A stretch of DNA of 64,000 nucleotides from Pseudomonas azadiae (GTDB taxonomy: Bacteria > Pseudomonadota > Gammaproteobacteria > Pseudomonadales > Pseudomonadaceae): positions 3,286,001-3,350,000 of the forward strand of contig NZ_JAHSTY010000001.1 in NCBI RefSeq assembly GCF_019145355.1, given 5' to 3'. Position 1 is the stretch's first letter, and every line of letters starts with the position of its first letter. The notes beneath the pieces are model-generated. The model was not told the origin of the DNA, made no database searches, and saw nothing but the letters and a program-made list of their open reading frames with translations. Made by a program: the position numbers and the translations under genes. This document shows, in pieces, positions 18,550 to 27,494 of the stretch.

Positions 18550-18818
18550 TGGGCGTCGTCCTTGTCCAATTCGGCGAACACGTCCTCCATATCCTCAAAC
18601 TGTCCCAATTCGATTTGCCTGTTGCCCAAGGCCAATAGCTTTAACAAGGCCATGGTTTCTGCCTGTTCTTCAAAACTCTTCACGTCCATCACCACCAGCT
18701 TCGCTTCGCCATTTTGGGTTATAACCAGTGGCTCGCGGCTTTCAGTGAGCGTTTTAACGATCTCGGCGGTATGACTTTTCAGGTAGCTGATCGGTTTTAT
18801 CTGGGATGAGAATTTCAT
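18546..18818 (-). CDS. Phd/YefM family antitoxin
   Basis: A 90-residue protein. The N-terminal Phd/YefM DNA-binding domain has the typical ISYLKSHTAEIVKTLTESREPLVITQNGEAKLVVMD pattern (about 10-47). The acidic C-terminus (FEDMEDVFAELDKDD) is the likely toxin-binding tail. Its start follows GAGGACA with good spacing. It should neutralise the adjacent RelE/ParE toxin and repress its own operon. The pair sits alone between fbp and the lipoprotein gene. Confidence 0.87.
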   Translation of the reverse strand: MKFSSQIKPISYLKSHTAEIVKTLTESREPLVITQNGEAKLVVMDVKSFEEQAETMALLKLLALGNRQIELGQFEDMEDVFAELDKDDAQ

Positions 18819-19040
18819 GCGATTGTCCTCGTTCGACGATGGGTCTGATTTTAGTCCTAATTCAGTCTCGTGTAGAACGTGTCTGATGAAAGGCTGATAT
18901 TTTTTCGTTCAAAAACTCAGCTTAAAGGGCCCGTTCACGGAAAAAATAAATACCACCCCTCGTCGGGAACCAGACACCTCTTTTCCCTTCTAAGCTTCTG
19001 GCAGATACCCATGCTGCTTCGTCCCTCCAGGAGTTTTTCC

Positions 19041-19295
19041 ATGTCGTTACGCCGTCTTGCCCTGCTGACTTTCTGCGTGCTGTTGGCCGCCTGCAGCAAG
19101 GTCAATCAAGAGAATTACGCAAAGCTGTCGGCCGGGATGCCCAAGGCCGAGGTGGAGTCGCTGCTGGGCCAGCCGACCGATTGTTCCGGCGCACTGGGCA
19201 TGTCCAGCTGCACCTGGGGCGATAAAAACAGCTTTATCAGCGTTCAATATGCCGGTGACAAGGTTCTGATGTTTTCCGGGCAAGGCCTGAAGTAA
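19041..19295 (+). CDS. Small lipoprotein with a BamE/DUF3862-like domain
   Basis: An 84-residue lipoprotein: signal peptide ending LLAAC with the lipidated Cys about residue 18, then a compact domain with NYAKLSAGMPKAEVESLLGQPT, the helix-turn pattern shared by SmpA/BamE-like and DUF3862 proteins, and SSCTWGD. I chose ATG 19041 after CAGGAG; the longer frame has no signal-like start. The residue after Cys is Ser, compatible with sorting to the outer membrane. The next gene also encodes a lipoprotein, 30 bases downstream, so they may be co-transcribed. Exact role unknown. Confidence 0.78.
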   Translation: MSLRRLALLTFCVLLAACSKVNQENYAKLSAGMPKAEVESLLGQPTDCSGALGMSSCTWGDKNSFISVQYAGDKVLMFSGQGLK

Positions 19296-19325
19296 ACCGG
19301 GGCGAGAGCCTGCGGGAGAAGAAGA

Positions 19326-19895
19326 ATGATGCGTTTTGTTTTGTTCCTTTGCGCCAGCCTGTTTTTGGCGGGCTGCGCCAGCCATTCTGGCGATGATCTG
19401 CAACCCAAGACCGCGAACAACGTCAACCTCAAGCGTTACCAGGGCACCTGGTATGAGTTGGCACGATTGCCGATGTACTTTCAGCGCAACTGCGCGCAGT
19501 CCGAAGCCCGCTACACCCTGTTGCCCGATGGCGATATGTCGGTGTTCAACCGTTGCCTGACGACTGAGTGGCAGTGGGAAGAAGCCAAGGGCACCGCCAC
19601 GCCGCAAGTGCCGGGCAAGACCGACAAGCTCTGGGTGGAATTCAACAACTGGTTTACCGCGTTGCTGCCGGGCGTCGCCAAGGGCGATTATTGGGTGCTG
19701 TATGTCAGCGATGACTACAAGACCGCGATTGTCGGCAGCCCGAGCCGACGCTACATGTGGATCTTGTCACGCACGCCGACGGTGAGCGCCGACACCCGCG
19801 AAGACCTGCTGAGCAGGGCGCGGCAGCAGGGCTATGACACCACACGATTGATCTGGCGTACGTCGGACAAACAGATGGCGAAGACTTCGCAATAG
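19326..19895 (+). CDS. blc: Outer-membrane lipoprotein lipocalin (Blc family)
   Basis: A bacterial lipocalin that binds lipids at the outer membrane. The 189 residues have a lipoprotein signal with lipobox LAGC (Cys about 17), the lipocalin signature YQGTWYELARLP (about 40-50), the internal YTLLPDGDMSVFNRC, and the later YWVLYVSDDYKTAIVGSPSRRYMWILSR. Two ATG codons in tandem (19326 and 19329) follow GGGAGAA; the first is used here. Probably in one unit with the upstream small lipoprotein. Confidence 0.92.
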   Translation: MMRFVLFLCASLFLAGCASHSGDDLQPKTANNVNLKRYQGTWYELARLPMYFQRNCAQSEARYTLLPDGDMSVFNRCLTTEWQWEEAKGTATPQVPGKTDKLWVEFNNWFTALLPGVAKGDYWVLYVSDDYKTAIVGSPSRRYMWILSRTPTVSADTREDLLSRARQQGYDTTRLIWRTSDKQMAKTSQ

Positions 19896-19917
19896 TCCAG
19901 GAACGCCCCCGATCCAA

Positions 19918-20006
19918 TGTGGGAGCTGGCTTGCCTGCGATTGCGGTGTGTCAATCAGTACATGTGTTACTGATACACCGCTATCGCAGGCAAGCCAGCT
20001 CCCACA
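19918..20006. repeat. Paired REP element (REPIN-like), family 1
   Basis: TGTGGGAGCTGGCTTGCC arms in inverted orientation. The loop also carries an imperfect inverted repeat (GTGTCA-AT-CAGT with ACTGATACAC). It lies between the convergent blc and hutF genes. Confidence 0.92.
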
Positions 20007-20025
20007 GTTGTTATGTGTTGTCTGT

Positions 20026-21390
20026 TTAACCCAATAAATCCTTCAACACCTGCGTAAACGCCCGGCTGCTTTCCTCCTCGCCGGCATGCCGCCCATCCCG
20101 CACCACCCACTTGCCGTTTACCAGCACATCACGTACTTGCCGATCACCGCCGGCAAACAGCCAACGGTTGAGAATCCCGTCTTCCGTTGCCGTCGCCAGG
20201 TACGGATCGTTGCCGTCCAGCACAATCCAATCTGCACGTTTACCCACTTCCAATCGACCCACCGGCTGCCCTAACGCCTGGGCTCCGCCCTCCAGCGCCG
20301 CATCAAACAGCGTACGGCCAATCATCGGCTGATCATTGCGATACAGACGATTGCGCCGTTGATCGCGCAGGCGCTGGCCATATTCGAGCCAGCGCAATTC
20401 TTCCACCACACTCAATGACACATGGCTGTCGGACCCGATGCCCATGCGTCCGCCCTGTGCGAGAAAATCCACCGCCGGGAAAATCCCGTCACCCAAATTG
20501 GCCTCGGTGGTCAGGCACAAGCCGGCAATCGCACGGCTCCTGGCCATACGCGTGACTTCGTCCGCATCGGCGTGAGTGGCATGCACCAGGCACCAGCGTT
20601 CATCCACGTCGACATTGTCATAGAGCCATTGCAGCGGGCGCTTGCCGCTCCAGGCCAGGCAGTCGTCGACTTCTTTCTGCTGCTCGGCAATGTGGATATG
20701 CACCGGGCAGGCTTTATCGCTGGCGGCCAGCACATGATTGATCTGCTCGGGCGTGACCGCGCGCAACGAGTGGAAGCACAGACCCAACTGTTGAGCCGGC
20801 TGTGCAGCGAGGATCGGCTTCAGCTGCGCTTGCAGGTCCAGGTAATGCTCAGTGCTGTTGATGAACCGCCGCTGGCCTTCATTCGGCGCCTGGCCACCAA
20901 ACCCCGAGTGGGTATAGAGCACCGGCAGCAATGTCAGACCGATGCCGCTGCTGGCCGCCGCCTGGCTGATTTGCCGCGACAGCTCGGTGCGATCGGCATA
21001 CGCCTGGCCGCTGACATCGTGATGAACGTAGTGGAACTCGGCCACCGAGGTGTAGCCGGCCTTGAGCATCTCGATGTACAGCTGACGCGCGATGACCTGC
21101 AGCTGCTCGGGGCTGATCTGGCCGACCATGCGGTACATCAAGTCGCGCCATGTCCAGAAGCTGTCATTGGGGTTGCCGGCCACTTCGGCCAATCCCGCCA
21201 TGGCGCGCTGGAATGCATGGGAATGCAGGTTCGGCATGCCCGCCAGCACCGGGCCTCTCAGCCGTTCGGCGGCATCAGAGCTGGCGTTGGCCTCGACCTT
21301 TGTCAGCACGCCTTCGGCACTGACCTCAAGGCGTACATCATTGGCCCATCCACTAGGCAGCAGTGCGCGTTCGGCGAAAAAAGCGGACAT
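20026..21390 (-). CDS. hutF: Formimidoylglutamate deiminase
   Basis: Hydrolyses N-formimidoyl-L-glutamate to N-formyl-L-glutamate and ammonia, fourth step of the five-step histidine pathway. The 454-residue amidohydrolase-superfamily protein shows the metal ligands in GMPNLHSHAFQRAM (about 50-63), HIHIAEQQKEVDDC, LVHATHADADEV and GIGSDSHVS. It is transcribed divergently from hutC across a gap of about 107 bases that holds a HutC-like operator, so repression by HutC with urocanate as inducer is likely. Its product is the substrate of HutG, encoded at the far end of the cluster. Confidence 0.96.
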   Translation of the reverse strand: MSAFFAERALLPSGWANDVRLEVSAEGVLTKVEANASSDAAERLRGPVLAGMPNLHSHAFQRAMAGLAEVAGNPNDSFWTWRDLMYRMVGQISPEQLQVIARQLYIEMLKAGYTSVAEFHYVHHDVSGQAYADRTELSRQISQAAASSGIGLTLLPVLYTHSGFGGQAPNEGQRRFINSTEHYLDLQAQLKPILAAQPAQQLGLCFHSLRAVTPEQINHVLAASDKACPVHIHIAEQQKEVDDCLAWSGKRPLQWLYDNVDVDERWCLVHATHADADEVTRMARSRAIAGLCLTTEANLGDGIFPAVDFLAQGGRMGIGSDSHVSLSVVEELRWLEYGQRLRDQRRNRLYRNDQPMIGRTLFDAALEGGAQALGQPVGRLEVGKRADWIVLDGNDPYLATATEDGILNRWLFAGGDRQVRDVLVNGKWVVRDGRHAGEEESSRAFTQVLKDLLG

Positions 21391-21419
21391 GATCAGAACA
21401 CTCCGGTCGTGTGTTTATT

Positions 21420-21435
21420 TGTATATACATATACA
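21420..21435. promoter_or_regulatory. Candidate HutC operator between hutF and hutC
   Basis: TGTATATACATATACA is a near-palindrome with the core GTATATAC, midway in the divergent hutF-hutC gap. It resembles the TGTATGTACA core found at the hutU promoter and the short palindromes bound by GntR/HutC-family repressors. Confidence 0.6.
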
Positions 21436-21497
21436 GACGTTTGCCTGCTCGGTAAACTCCGGCAATCTATGCATCTTTTCTCCTGCAAGGATTCCCT

Positions 21498-22247
21498 GTG
21501 CCGACTCCGCCCGCCAAGTCTCCACTGGCTGCCCACATGGACGAAAGTCCGGCGCCCTTGTATGCCCGCGTCAAACAGATGATCAGCCAGCAGATCCTGA
21601 GCGGCAACTGGCCGCCCCATTACCGCGTCCCGTCGGAGAGCGAACTGGTCAGCCAGCTCGGTTTCAGCCGCATGACCATCAACCGTGCCCTGCGCGAGCT
21701 CACTGCCGAAGGTTTGCTGGTGCGCATGCAGGGCGTCGGTACTTTTGTCGCCGAGCCCAAGAGCCAGTCGGCGTTGTTCGAAGTGCATAACATTGCCGAT
21801 GAGATCGCCTCGCGCGGCCATCGCCACACCTGCCAGGTCATCCACCTGTGCGAGGAGGCTGCCGGCTCCGAGCGCGCCGTCGCCCTGGAAATGCGCGAAG
21901 GCGGGCGCGTGTTTCATTCGTTGATCGTGCACTTCGAAAACGATATCCCCGTACAAATCGAAGACCGTTTCGTCAACGCCCTGGTCGCCCCGGAATACCT
22001 GCAACAGGATTTCACCCAGCAAACGCCTTACGCCTATTTGAACCAGGTTGCACCGCTGACCGAAGGCGAGCACGTGGTCGAAGCCATTCTTGCCGATGCG
22101 GCGGAGTGCAAGCTGCTGCAGATCGAACCCAGCGAGCCGTGCCTGTTGATCCGCCGCCGCACCTGGTCGGGCCGCCAGCCGGTGACCGCCGCGCGTTTGA
22201 TCCACCCCGGTTCCCGTCACAGCCTGGAAGGACGGTTCAGTAAATGA
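21498..22247 (+). CDS. hutC: Histidine utilisation repressor HutC (GntR family)
   Basis: Urocanate-responsive transcriptional repressor of the hut genes. The 249 residues have an N-terminal winged helix (about 20-85) with PSESELVSQLGFSRMTINRALRELTAEGLLVRMQGVGTFV and a C-terminal UTRA effector domain (about 95-240), including NDIPVQIEDRFVN and CLLIRRRTWSGRQPVT. I chose the GTG at 21498 after GCAAGGA; an internal ATG at 21537 is an alternative. It overlaps hutD by 4 bases. It likely autoregulates through the palindrome upstream. Confidence 0.95.
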   Translation: MPTPPAKSPLAAHMDESPAPLYARVKQMISQQILSGNWPPHYRVPSESELVSQLGFSRMTINRALRELTAEGLLVRMQGVGTFVAEPKSQSALFEVHNIADEIASRGHRHTCQVIHLCEEAAGSERAVALEMREGGRVFHSLIVHFENDIPVQIEDRFVNALVAPEYLQQDFTQQTPYAYLNQVAPLTEGEHVVEAILADAAECKLLQIEPSEPCLLIRRRTWSGRQPVTAARLIHPGSRHSLEGRFSK

Positions 22248-22804
22248 GCACGGTAAACATCCGGCGCGCCACCGACTACGTGCGCATGCCGTGGAAAAAC
22301 GGCGGCGGCAGTACCGAAGAAATCGCTCGGGATGCCGGCGAGGGCCTTGAGGGCTTTGGCTGGCGTCTGTCGATCGCCGACATCGCCGAGTCGGGCGGTT
22401 TCTCCACCTTCGCCGGTTACCAGCGCGTCATCACCGTGATCAAGGGCGCGGGCATGGTCCTGACCGTGGATGGCGAAGAGCAGCGCGGCTTGTTACCGCT
22501 GCAGCCCTTTGCGTTCAAGGGTGACAGCCAAGTGTCCTGCCGCCTGATCACCGGGCCGATCCGCGACTTCAACCTGATCTATTCGCCACAGCGATACCAC
22601 GCGCGCTTGCAGTGGGTGGATGGTGTACAGCGTTTTTTCAGCACGGCGCAGACGGTGCTGGTGTTCAGTGTGGCGGATGAGGTGACGGTGTTGGACCAGA
22701 CGTTGGGGCATCATGATTGCCTGCAAATTGACGATAACACCGGCTTGCTCGATATCTCCGTCAGCGGCCGCTGCTGCATCATCGAACTGACCGCACGCGG
22801 TTAA
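22244..22804 (+). CDS. hutD: HutD family protein
   Basis: A 186-residue cupin-fold protein found in hut loci. The N-terminal YVRMPWKNGGGSTEEI (about 12-27) and the central ADIAESGGFSTFAGYQRVITVI are the family marks. In P. fluorescens HutD has been proposed to bind urocanate or formylated intermediates and to limit hut expression. It is not an enzyme of the pathway as far as known. Its ATG overlaps the hutC stop. A REP pair and the hutU promoter follow. Confidence 0.93.
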   Translation: MSTVNIRRATDYVRMPWKNGGGSTEEIARDAGEGLEGFGWRLSIADIAESGGFSTFAGYQRVITVIKGAGMVLTVDGEEQRGLLPLQPFAFKGDSQVSCRLITGPIRDFNLIYSPQRYHARLQWVDGVQRFFSTAQTVLVFSVADEVTVLDQTLGHHDCLQIDDNTGLLDISVSGRCCIIELTARG

Positions 22805-22808
22805 AACC

Positions 22809-22912
22809 TGTGGGAGCTGGCTTGTCGAATCGTCGCACCGCTGCGATAGCGATGTGTCAGTCAGCTCATCTGGTACTGACACACCGCCATCGCAGGCAAG
22901 CCAGCTCCCACA
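22809..22912. repeat. Paired REP element, family 1, with an interrupted first arm
   Basis: The second arm is intact (CGCAGGCAAGCCAGCTCCCACA). The first arm is broken after TGTGGGAGCTGGCTTG by about 14-16 extra bases before it resumes. The loop holds a perfect nine-base inverted repeat, TGTGTCAGT/ACTGACACA. The rest of the 413-base hutD-hutU gap holds the hutU promoter and operator; no other gene is seen. Confidence 0.85.
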
Positions 22913-23118
22913 TTGGTTTGTAGTGTTTGTAAGGTCTGTTTCCAGGCGGCGCACCACTTTGTTACCGAACGCCCCAGCGTGGCGCAAAACCGCGCTGATG
23001 TGACAAGCCTCCCCTCCAGCGAAACTCCTCCACAAGAAATTTCATCAAGCCTCAAAGCCCTGACTTTCAAGGCCCCCACGCATTTTCCAAAAAAATCCCA
23101 CTCGCGCACGCAGAAAGT

Positions 23119-23134
23119 TGGCCGCTTGATTGCA
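23119..23134 (+). promoter_or_regulatory. Sigma-54 promoter of the hutU operon
   Basis: TGGCCGCTTGATTGCA fits TGGCAC-N5-TTGCA at the GG and GC positions with exact spacing. It lies about 85 bases upstream of the hutU start. hutU of P. fluorescens is known to be sigma-54 dependent and activated by CbrB or NtrC. A possible activator site, GTTACCGAAC at 22961-22970, is about 160 bases upstream. Confidence 0.72.
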
Positions 23135-23138
23135 TATG

Positions 23139-23152
23139 CTTGTATGTACAAG
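23139..23152. promoter_or_regulatory. HutC operator at hutU
   Basis: CTTGTATGTACAAG, an inverted repeat with perfect CTTGTA/TACAAG arms, begins five bases after the -12 element. It would therefore cover the transcription start, the expected place for a repressor site. Confidence 0.72.
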
Positions 23153-23217
23153 TAAAGGTGTGTGCGTAAGAGTCGTCTTCGCACCCAAGCATGCGCATTG
23201 ATCGAGGAGTTTTTGTT

Positions 23218-24888
23218 GTGACCAAGCCTACTAAATACCGTGATGTCGAAATCCGCGCGGCCCACGGTAACAAGCTCACCGCCAAAAGCTGGCTGACCGA
23301 AGCGCCGCTGCGCATGCTGATGAACAACCTCGACCCGCAAGTGGCCGAGAACCCCAAAGAACTGGTGGTTTACGGCGGTATCGGCCGGGCCGCGCGCAAC
23401 TGGGAGTGCTACGACCAGATCGTCGAGAGCCTAACCAACCTGAACGAGGACGAAACCCTGCTGGTGCAATCCGGCAAACCGGTCGGCGTGTTCAAGACCC
23501 ACAGCAACGCCCCGCGTGTGCTGATCGCCAACTCCAACCTGGTACCGCACTGGGCCAGTTGGGAACACTTCAACGAACTGGATGCCAAGGGCCTGGCCAT
23601 GTACGGCCAGATGACCGCCGGCAGCTGGATCTACATCGGCAGCCAGGGCATCGTCCAAGGCACCTATGAAACCTTCGTCGAGGCCGGCCGCCAACATTAC
23701 GACAGCAACCTCACAGGCCGCTGGGTGTTGACCGCCGGCTTGGGCGGCATGGGCGGCGCACAGCCATTGGCCGCGACCCTGGCCGGCGCATGCTCGCTGA
23801 ACATCGAATGCCAGCAGGTCAGCATCGATTTCCGTTTGAACAGCCGCTATGTCGACGAGCAAGCCACCGACCTCGACGACGCCCTGGCGCGCATCGCCAA
23901 GTACACCCAGGAAGGCAAGGCCATCTCCATCGCCCTATTGGGTAACGCGGCTGAAATCCTGCCGGAACTGGTCAAGCGCGGCGTGCGCCCGGACATGGTC
24001 ACCGACCAGACCAGCGCCCACGACCCCCTCAACGGCTACCTGCCGGCCGGCTGGACCTGGGACGAGTACCGCGCCCGCGCCAAGACTGAACCGGCGGCCG
24101 TGATCAAGGCCGCCAAGCAATCGATGGCGGTGCACGTCCAAGCCATGCTGGACTTCCAGAAGCAAGGCATCCCGACCTTCGACTACGGCAACAACATCCG
24201 CCAGATGGCCCAGGAAGAAGGCGTGCAGAACGCCTTCGACTTCCCGGGCTTCGTACCGGCCTACATCCGCCCCTTGTTCTGCCGTGGCATCGGCCCGTTC
24301 CGTTGGGCGGCGCTGTCCGGCGACCCGCAAGACATCTACAAGACCGACGCCAAAGTCAAAGAGCTGATCCCGGACGACGCCCACCTGCACAATTGGTTGG
24401 ACATGGCCCGCGAGCGCATCAGCTTCCAGGGCCTGCCGGCGCGGATCTGCTGGGTTGGCCTGGGCCAGCGCGCCAAGCTGGGCCTGGCGTTCAACGAAAT
24501 GGTGCGCAACGGCGAATTGTCGGCACCGGTGGTCATCGGCCGCGACCACCTCGACTCCGGCTCGGTCGCCAGCCCCAACCGCGAAACCGAAGCCATGCAG
24601 GACGGCTCCGACGCCGTGTCCGACTGGCCGCTGCTCAACGCCTTGCTCAACACCGCCAGCGGCGCGACCTGGGTTTCGCTGCACCACGGCGGCGGCGTGG
24701 GCATGGGCTTCTCGCAGCACTCGGGCATGGTGATTGTCTGCGACGGTACGGACGAGGCGGCCGAGCGGATTGCCCGTGTGCTGCACAACGATCCGGCCAC
24801 CGGCGTGATGCGTCATGCGGATGCTGGTTACCAGATCGCGATCGATTGCGCCAAGGAGCAGGGCCTCAATCTCCCGATGATCAAATAA
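23218..24888 (+). CDS. hutU: Urocanate hydratase
   Basis: Converts urocanate to imidazolonepropionate using tightly bound NAD+ as electrophile; second step of histidine breakdown. The 556 residues carry the NAD-binding [18 protein letters not shown] (about 177-194), the active-site stretch with Cys in [13 protein letters not shown] (about 410) and [22 protein letters not shown] chose GTG at 23218, after GAGGAG with an eight-base gap, because [13 protein letters not shown] aligns with known HutU N-termini; an upstream ATG at 23191 would have no ribosome site. Confidence 0.97.
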   Translation: MTKPTKYRDVEIRAAHGNKLTAKSWLTEAPLRMLMNNLDPQVAENPKELVVYGGIGRAARNWECYDQIVESLTNLNEDETLLVQSGKPVGVFKTHSNAPRVLIANSNLVPHWASWEHFNELDAKGLAMYGQMTAGSWIYIGSQGIVQGTYETFVEAGRQHYDSNLTGRWVLTAGLGGMGGAQPLAATLAGACSLNIECQQVSIDFRLNSRYVDEQATDLDDALARIAKYTQEGKAISIALLGNAAEILPELVKRGVRPDMVTDQTSAHDPLNGYLPAGWTWDEYRARAKTEPAAVIKAAKQSMAVHVQAMLDFQKQGIPTFDYGNNIRQMAQEEGVQNAFDFPGFVPAYIRPLFCRGIGPFRWAALSGDPQDIYKTDAKVKELIPDDAHLHNWLDMARERISFQGLPARICWVGLGQRAKLGLAFNEMVRNGELSAPVVIGRDHLDSGSVASPNRETEAMQDGSDAVSDWPLLNALLNTASGATWVSLHHGGGVGMGFSQHSGMVIVCDGTDEAAERIARVLHNDPATGVMRHADAGYQIAIDCAKEQGLNLPMIK

Positions 24889-24942
24889 CCCACATTTGAT
24901 CTGCTGTGAACCAGAAAACAATCCACCAGAGGTTGAACACAC

Positions 24943-26388
24943 ATGGCTGCAAACGACACCACCCCGTTGATCGAAAGGCGTTCGATCGACTACATCCCGG
25001 AAGCGGAAAGACACGGTCGTCTCTTGAGCCAGTTCACCCTATGGATGGGGGCCAACCTGCAGATCACCGCGATTGTCACCGGGGCCCTGGCCGTGGTGCT
25101 GGGCGGTGATGTGTTCTGGTCGTTGATCGGTCTGTTGATCGGCCAACTGATCGGCGGCGGGGTCATGGCGTTGCATGCGGCGCAAGGGCCCAAGCTTGGC
25201 CTGCCGCAGATGATCTCCAGCCGCGTACAGTTTGGTGTGTATGGCGCGGCCATCCCGATCGTGCTGGTGTGCTTGATGTATCTCGGTTTCACCGCCACCG
25301 GCACGGTGCTGTCCGGCCAGGCGCTGGGCCAGCTGTTCGGGGTCAGCGACAGCGTCGGTATCCTGATTTTCGCCAGCGTCATTGTGCTGGTCACGGTGCT
25401 CGGTTACCGGGTGATCCATTTCATTGGTCGTGTCGCCAGCATCATTGGCGTGATTGCCTTTGTTTATCTGTTCAGCCGTCTGATCAGCCAGACCGACGTT
25501 GGCGCACTTCTGCAAATCCGCCACTTCAGTTGGAGCAGCTTTCTGCTGGCGGTATCGCTCGCGGCCTCCTGGCAAATCGCCTTCGGCCCTTACGTGGCGG
25601 ACTATTCACGCTACTTGCCGAGCGCTACGTCTTCGGTGAAAACCTTCCTGGCCGCGGGGGCAGGTTCGGTCATTGGCGCGCAGGTGGCGATGGTGCTCGG
25701 CGTGTTTGCCGCGGCCATGTCCAACGGCCAATTCGCCGGTCATGAAGTGGCTTACATCGTTGGCTTGAGTGGCACGGGGGCAACCGCTGCGCTGCTGTAT
25801 TTCAGCATTGCGTTCGGCAAGGTCACCATCTCGACGCTGAACTCCTACGGCAGCTTCATGTGCATCGCGACCATCATCAGCGGCTTTCGCGGACGGTTGG
25901 AGGTCACACGGTTGCAGCGCCTGGTGTTCGTGCTGGCCATCGTCGGTACGGCGACCCTGATCGCGTTGCTCGGCCAGCACTCGTTCCTCGGTGCGTTCAA
26001 GTCGTTCATCCTGTTCCTGCTGGCGTTCTTCACGCCCTGGAGCGCGATCAACCTGGTGGACTACTACTGCATTACCCGTGAACGCTATGACGTGCCGGCG
26101 CTGGCCGACCCGAACGGTCGCTATGGCCGCTGGAACCTGCTGGGTATCGGCGTGTACGTCTTCGGTGTGCTGGTGCAGTTGCCGTTCATCTCCACCAAGT
26201 TCTACACAGGCCCCCTGGTGGCCGCGCTGGGTGACGTGGATATCTCTTGGATCATCGGCCTGGTGCTTCCCGCCGCCGTGTATTACCTGTGCGCGAAAAA
26301 ATGGCACAGCGCGGTACCCGATCACCTGATCCTGCCGCCAGAGCAGGGCGCTACACCCACTAAGTCCGGGCTGTTTGCACAAGCCTGA
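24943..26388 (+). CDS. NCS1 family permease, probable urocanate transporter
   Basis: A 481-residue inner-membrane transporter with about twelve hydrophobic helices, in the NCS1 (cytosine/purine/allantoin) family. Visible features include the amphipathic N-terminus RRSIDYIPEAERHG, then LSQFTLWMGANLQITAIVTGAL, and GPYVADYSRYLP in the middle. It lies directly after hutU and before hutXWV. At this place in P. fluorescens a CodB-like protein named HutTu mediates urocanate uptake, which fits here. Substrate assignment rests on position, since the family signature alone would suggest cytosine. Confidence 0.8.
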   Translation: MAANDTTPLIERRSIDYIPEAERHGRLLSQFTLWMGANLQITAIVTGALAVVLGGDVFWSLIGLLIGQLIGGGVMALHAAQGPKLGLPQMISSRVQFGVYGAAIPIVLVCLMYLGFTATGTVLSGQALGQLFGVSDSVGILIFASVIVLVTVLGYRVIHFIGRVASIIGVIAFVYLFSRLISQTDVGALLQIRHFSWSSFLLAVSLAASWQIAFGPYVADYSRYLPSATSSVKTFLAAGAGSVIGAQVAMVLGVFAAAMSNGQFAGHEVAYIVGLSGTGATAALLYFSIAFGKVTISTLNSYGSFMCIATIISGFRGRLEVTRLQRLVFVLAIVGTATLIALLGQHSFLGAFKSFILFLLAFFTPWSAINLVDYYCITRERYDVPALADPNGRYGRWNLLGIGVYVFGVLVQLPFISTKFYTGPLVAALGDVDISWIIGLVLPAAVYYLCAKKWHSAVPDHLILPPEQGATPTKSGLFAQA

Positions 26389-26457
26389 TGGGACGTGGAC
26401 AGGGCAGGATGCCTACTGACTGCCGTAATCCATTTCAAGATTGGGAGCGTCACAACA

Positions 26458-27423
26458 ATGAAAATGACTAAGACCCTGATGGCCACACTGTTCGCCACAG
26501 GCTTGCTGGCCTCTGCGGGCGCCCAGGCGGCCGGTTGGTGCGAATCCGGCAAGCCGGTGAAGTTCGCCGGGCTGAACTGGGAAAGCGGCATGTTGCTCAC
26601 CGACATCCTGCAGACCGTGCTGGAAAAAGGCTACGACTGCAAAACCGACAGCCTGCCAGGCAATTCCATCACCATGGAAAACGCCCTGAGCAGTAACGAC
26701 ATCCAAGTGTTTGCCGAAGAATGGGTCGGTCGCAGTGAAGTCTGGAACAAGGCCGAGAAGGCCGGCAAGGTCGTCGGCGTCGGCGCCCCGGTCGTCGGTG
26801 CTATCGAGGGCTGGTACGTACCGCGCTATGTGATCGAAGGCGACGCCAAGCGCAAGTTGGAAGCCAAGGCCCCAGGCCTGAAAAATATCGCCGACCTGGC
26901 CAAGTACGCTTCGGTGTTCAAGGACCAGGAGGAGCCGTCCAAGGGCCGCTTCTATAACTGCCCGGCCGGCTGGACCTGCGAGCTGGATAACAGCGAAATG
27001 CTCAAAAGCTACGGTCTGGAAAGCACTTACACCAATTTCCGCCCAGGCACCGGCCCGGCGCTGGATGCGGCGGTGCTGTCGAGCTACAAGCGCGGCGAGC
27101 CGATCCTGTTCTACTACTGGTCGCCCACGCCGCTGATGGGCCAGGTCGACCTGGTCAAGCTGGAAGAAAAACCCGGCGTGGATAAAACCGTGAGCATCAA
27201 GGTCGGCCTGTCCAAGACCTTCCACGAGCAGGCCCCGGAACTGGTGGCCGTGCTGGAAAAGGTCAACCTGCCGATTGACCTGCTCAACCAGAACCTGGGG
27301 CGCATGGCCAAGGAGCGCATCGAATCGCCGAAACTGGCGAAGATCTTCCTCAAGGAACATCCTGAAGTCTGGCACGCCTGGGTCAGTGAAGACGCCGCCA
27401 GGAAAATCGACGCGGCCTTGTAG
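26458..27423 (+). CDS. hutX: Histidine ABC transporter periplasmic binding protein HutX
   Basis: A 321-residue binding protein of the OpuAC/ProX type: signal peptide TKTLMATLFATGLLASAGAQAA, then GWCESGKPVKFAGLNWESGMLLTDIL, QVFAEEWVGRSEVW and PILFYYWSPTPLMG, where aromatic residues line the ligand site. It supplies HutW and HutV. I chose ATG 26458 after a GGGAG site; the longer frame lacks signal character. Position between hutU and hutH identifies it as the histidine system rather than a betaine importer. Confidence 0.9.
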   Translation: MKMTKTLMATLFATGLLASAGAQAAGWCESGKPVKFAGLNWESGMLLTDILQTVLEKGYDCKTDSLPGNSITMENALSSNDIQVFAEEWVGRSEVWNKAEKAGKVVGVGAPVVGAIEGWYVPRYVIEGDAKRKLEAKAPGLKNIADLAKYASVFKDQEEPSKGRFYNCPAGWTCELDNSEMLKSYGLESTYTNFRPGTGPALDAAVLSSYKRGEPILFYYWSPTPLMGQVDLVKLEEKPGVDKTVSIKVGLSKTFHEQAPELVAVLEKVNLPIDLLNQNLGRMAKERIESPKLAKIFLKEHPEVWHAWVSEDAARKIDAAL

Positions 27424-27494
27424 GTCGAGTGCGCCCGGCTACCCTCAGGGGTGGCCGTGCGACTGGCCGCACCCCACTGGATCGAGAGCACGCT

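Noticed and set aside
24943..26388. Calling the NCS1 permease a cytosine permease (codB)
   Set aside because: No cytosine deaminase gene is near; it sits inside the hut operon, where urocanate transport fits better.
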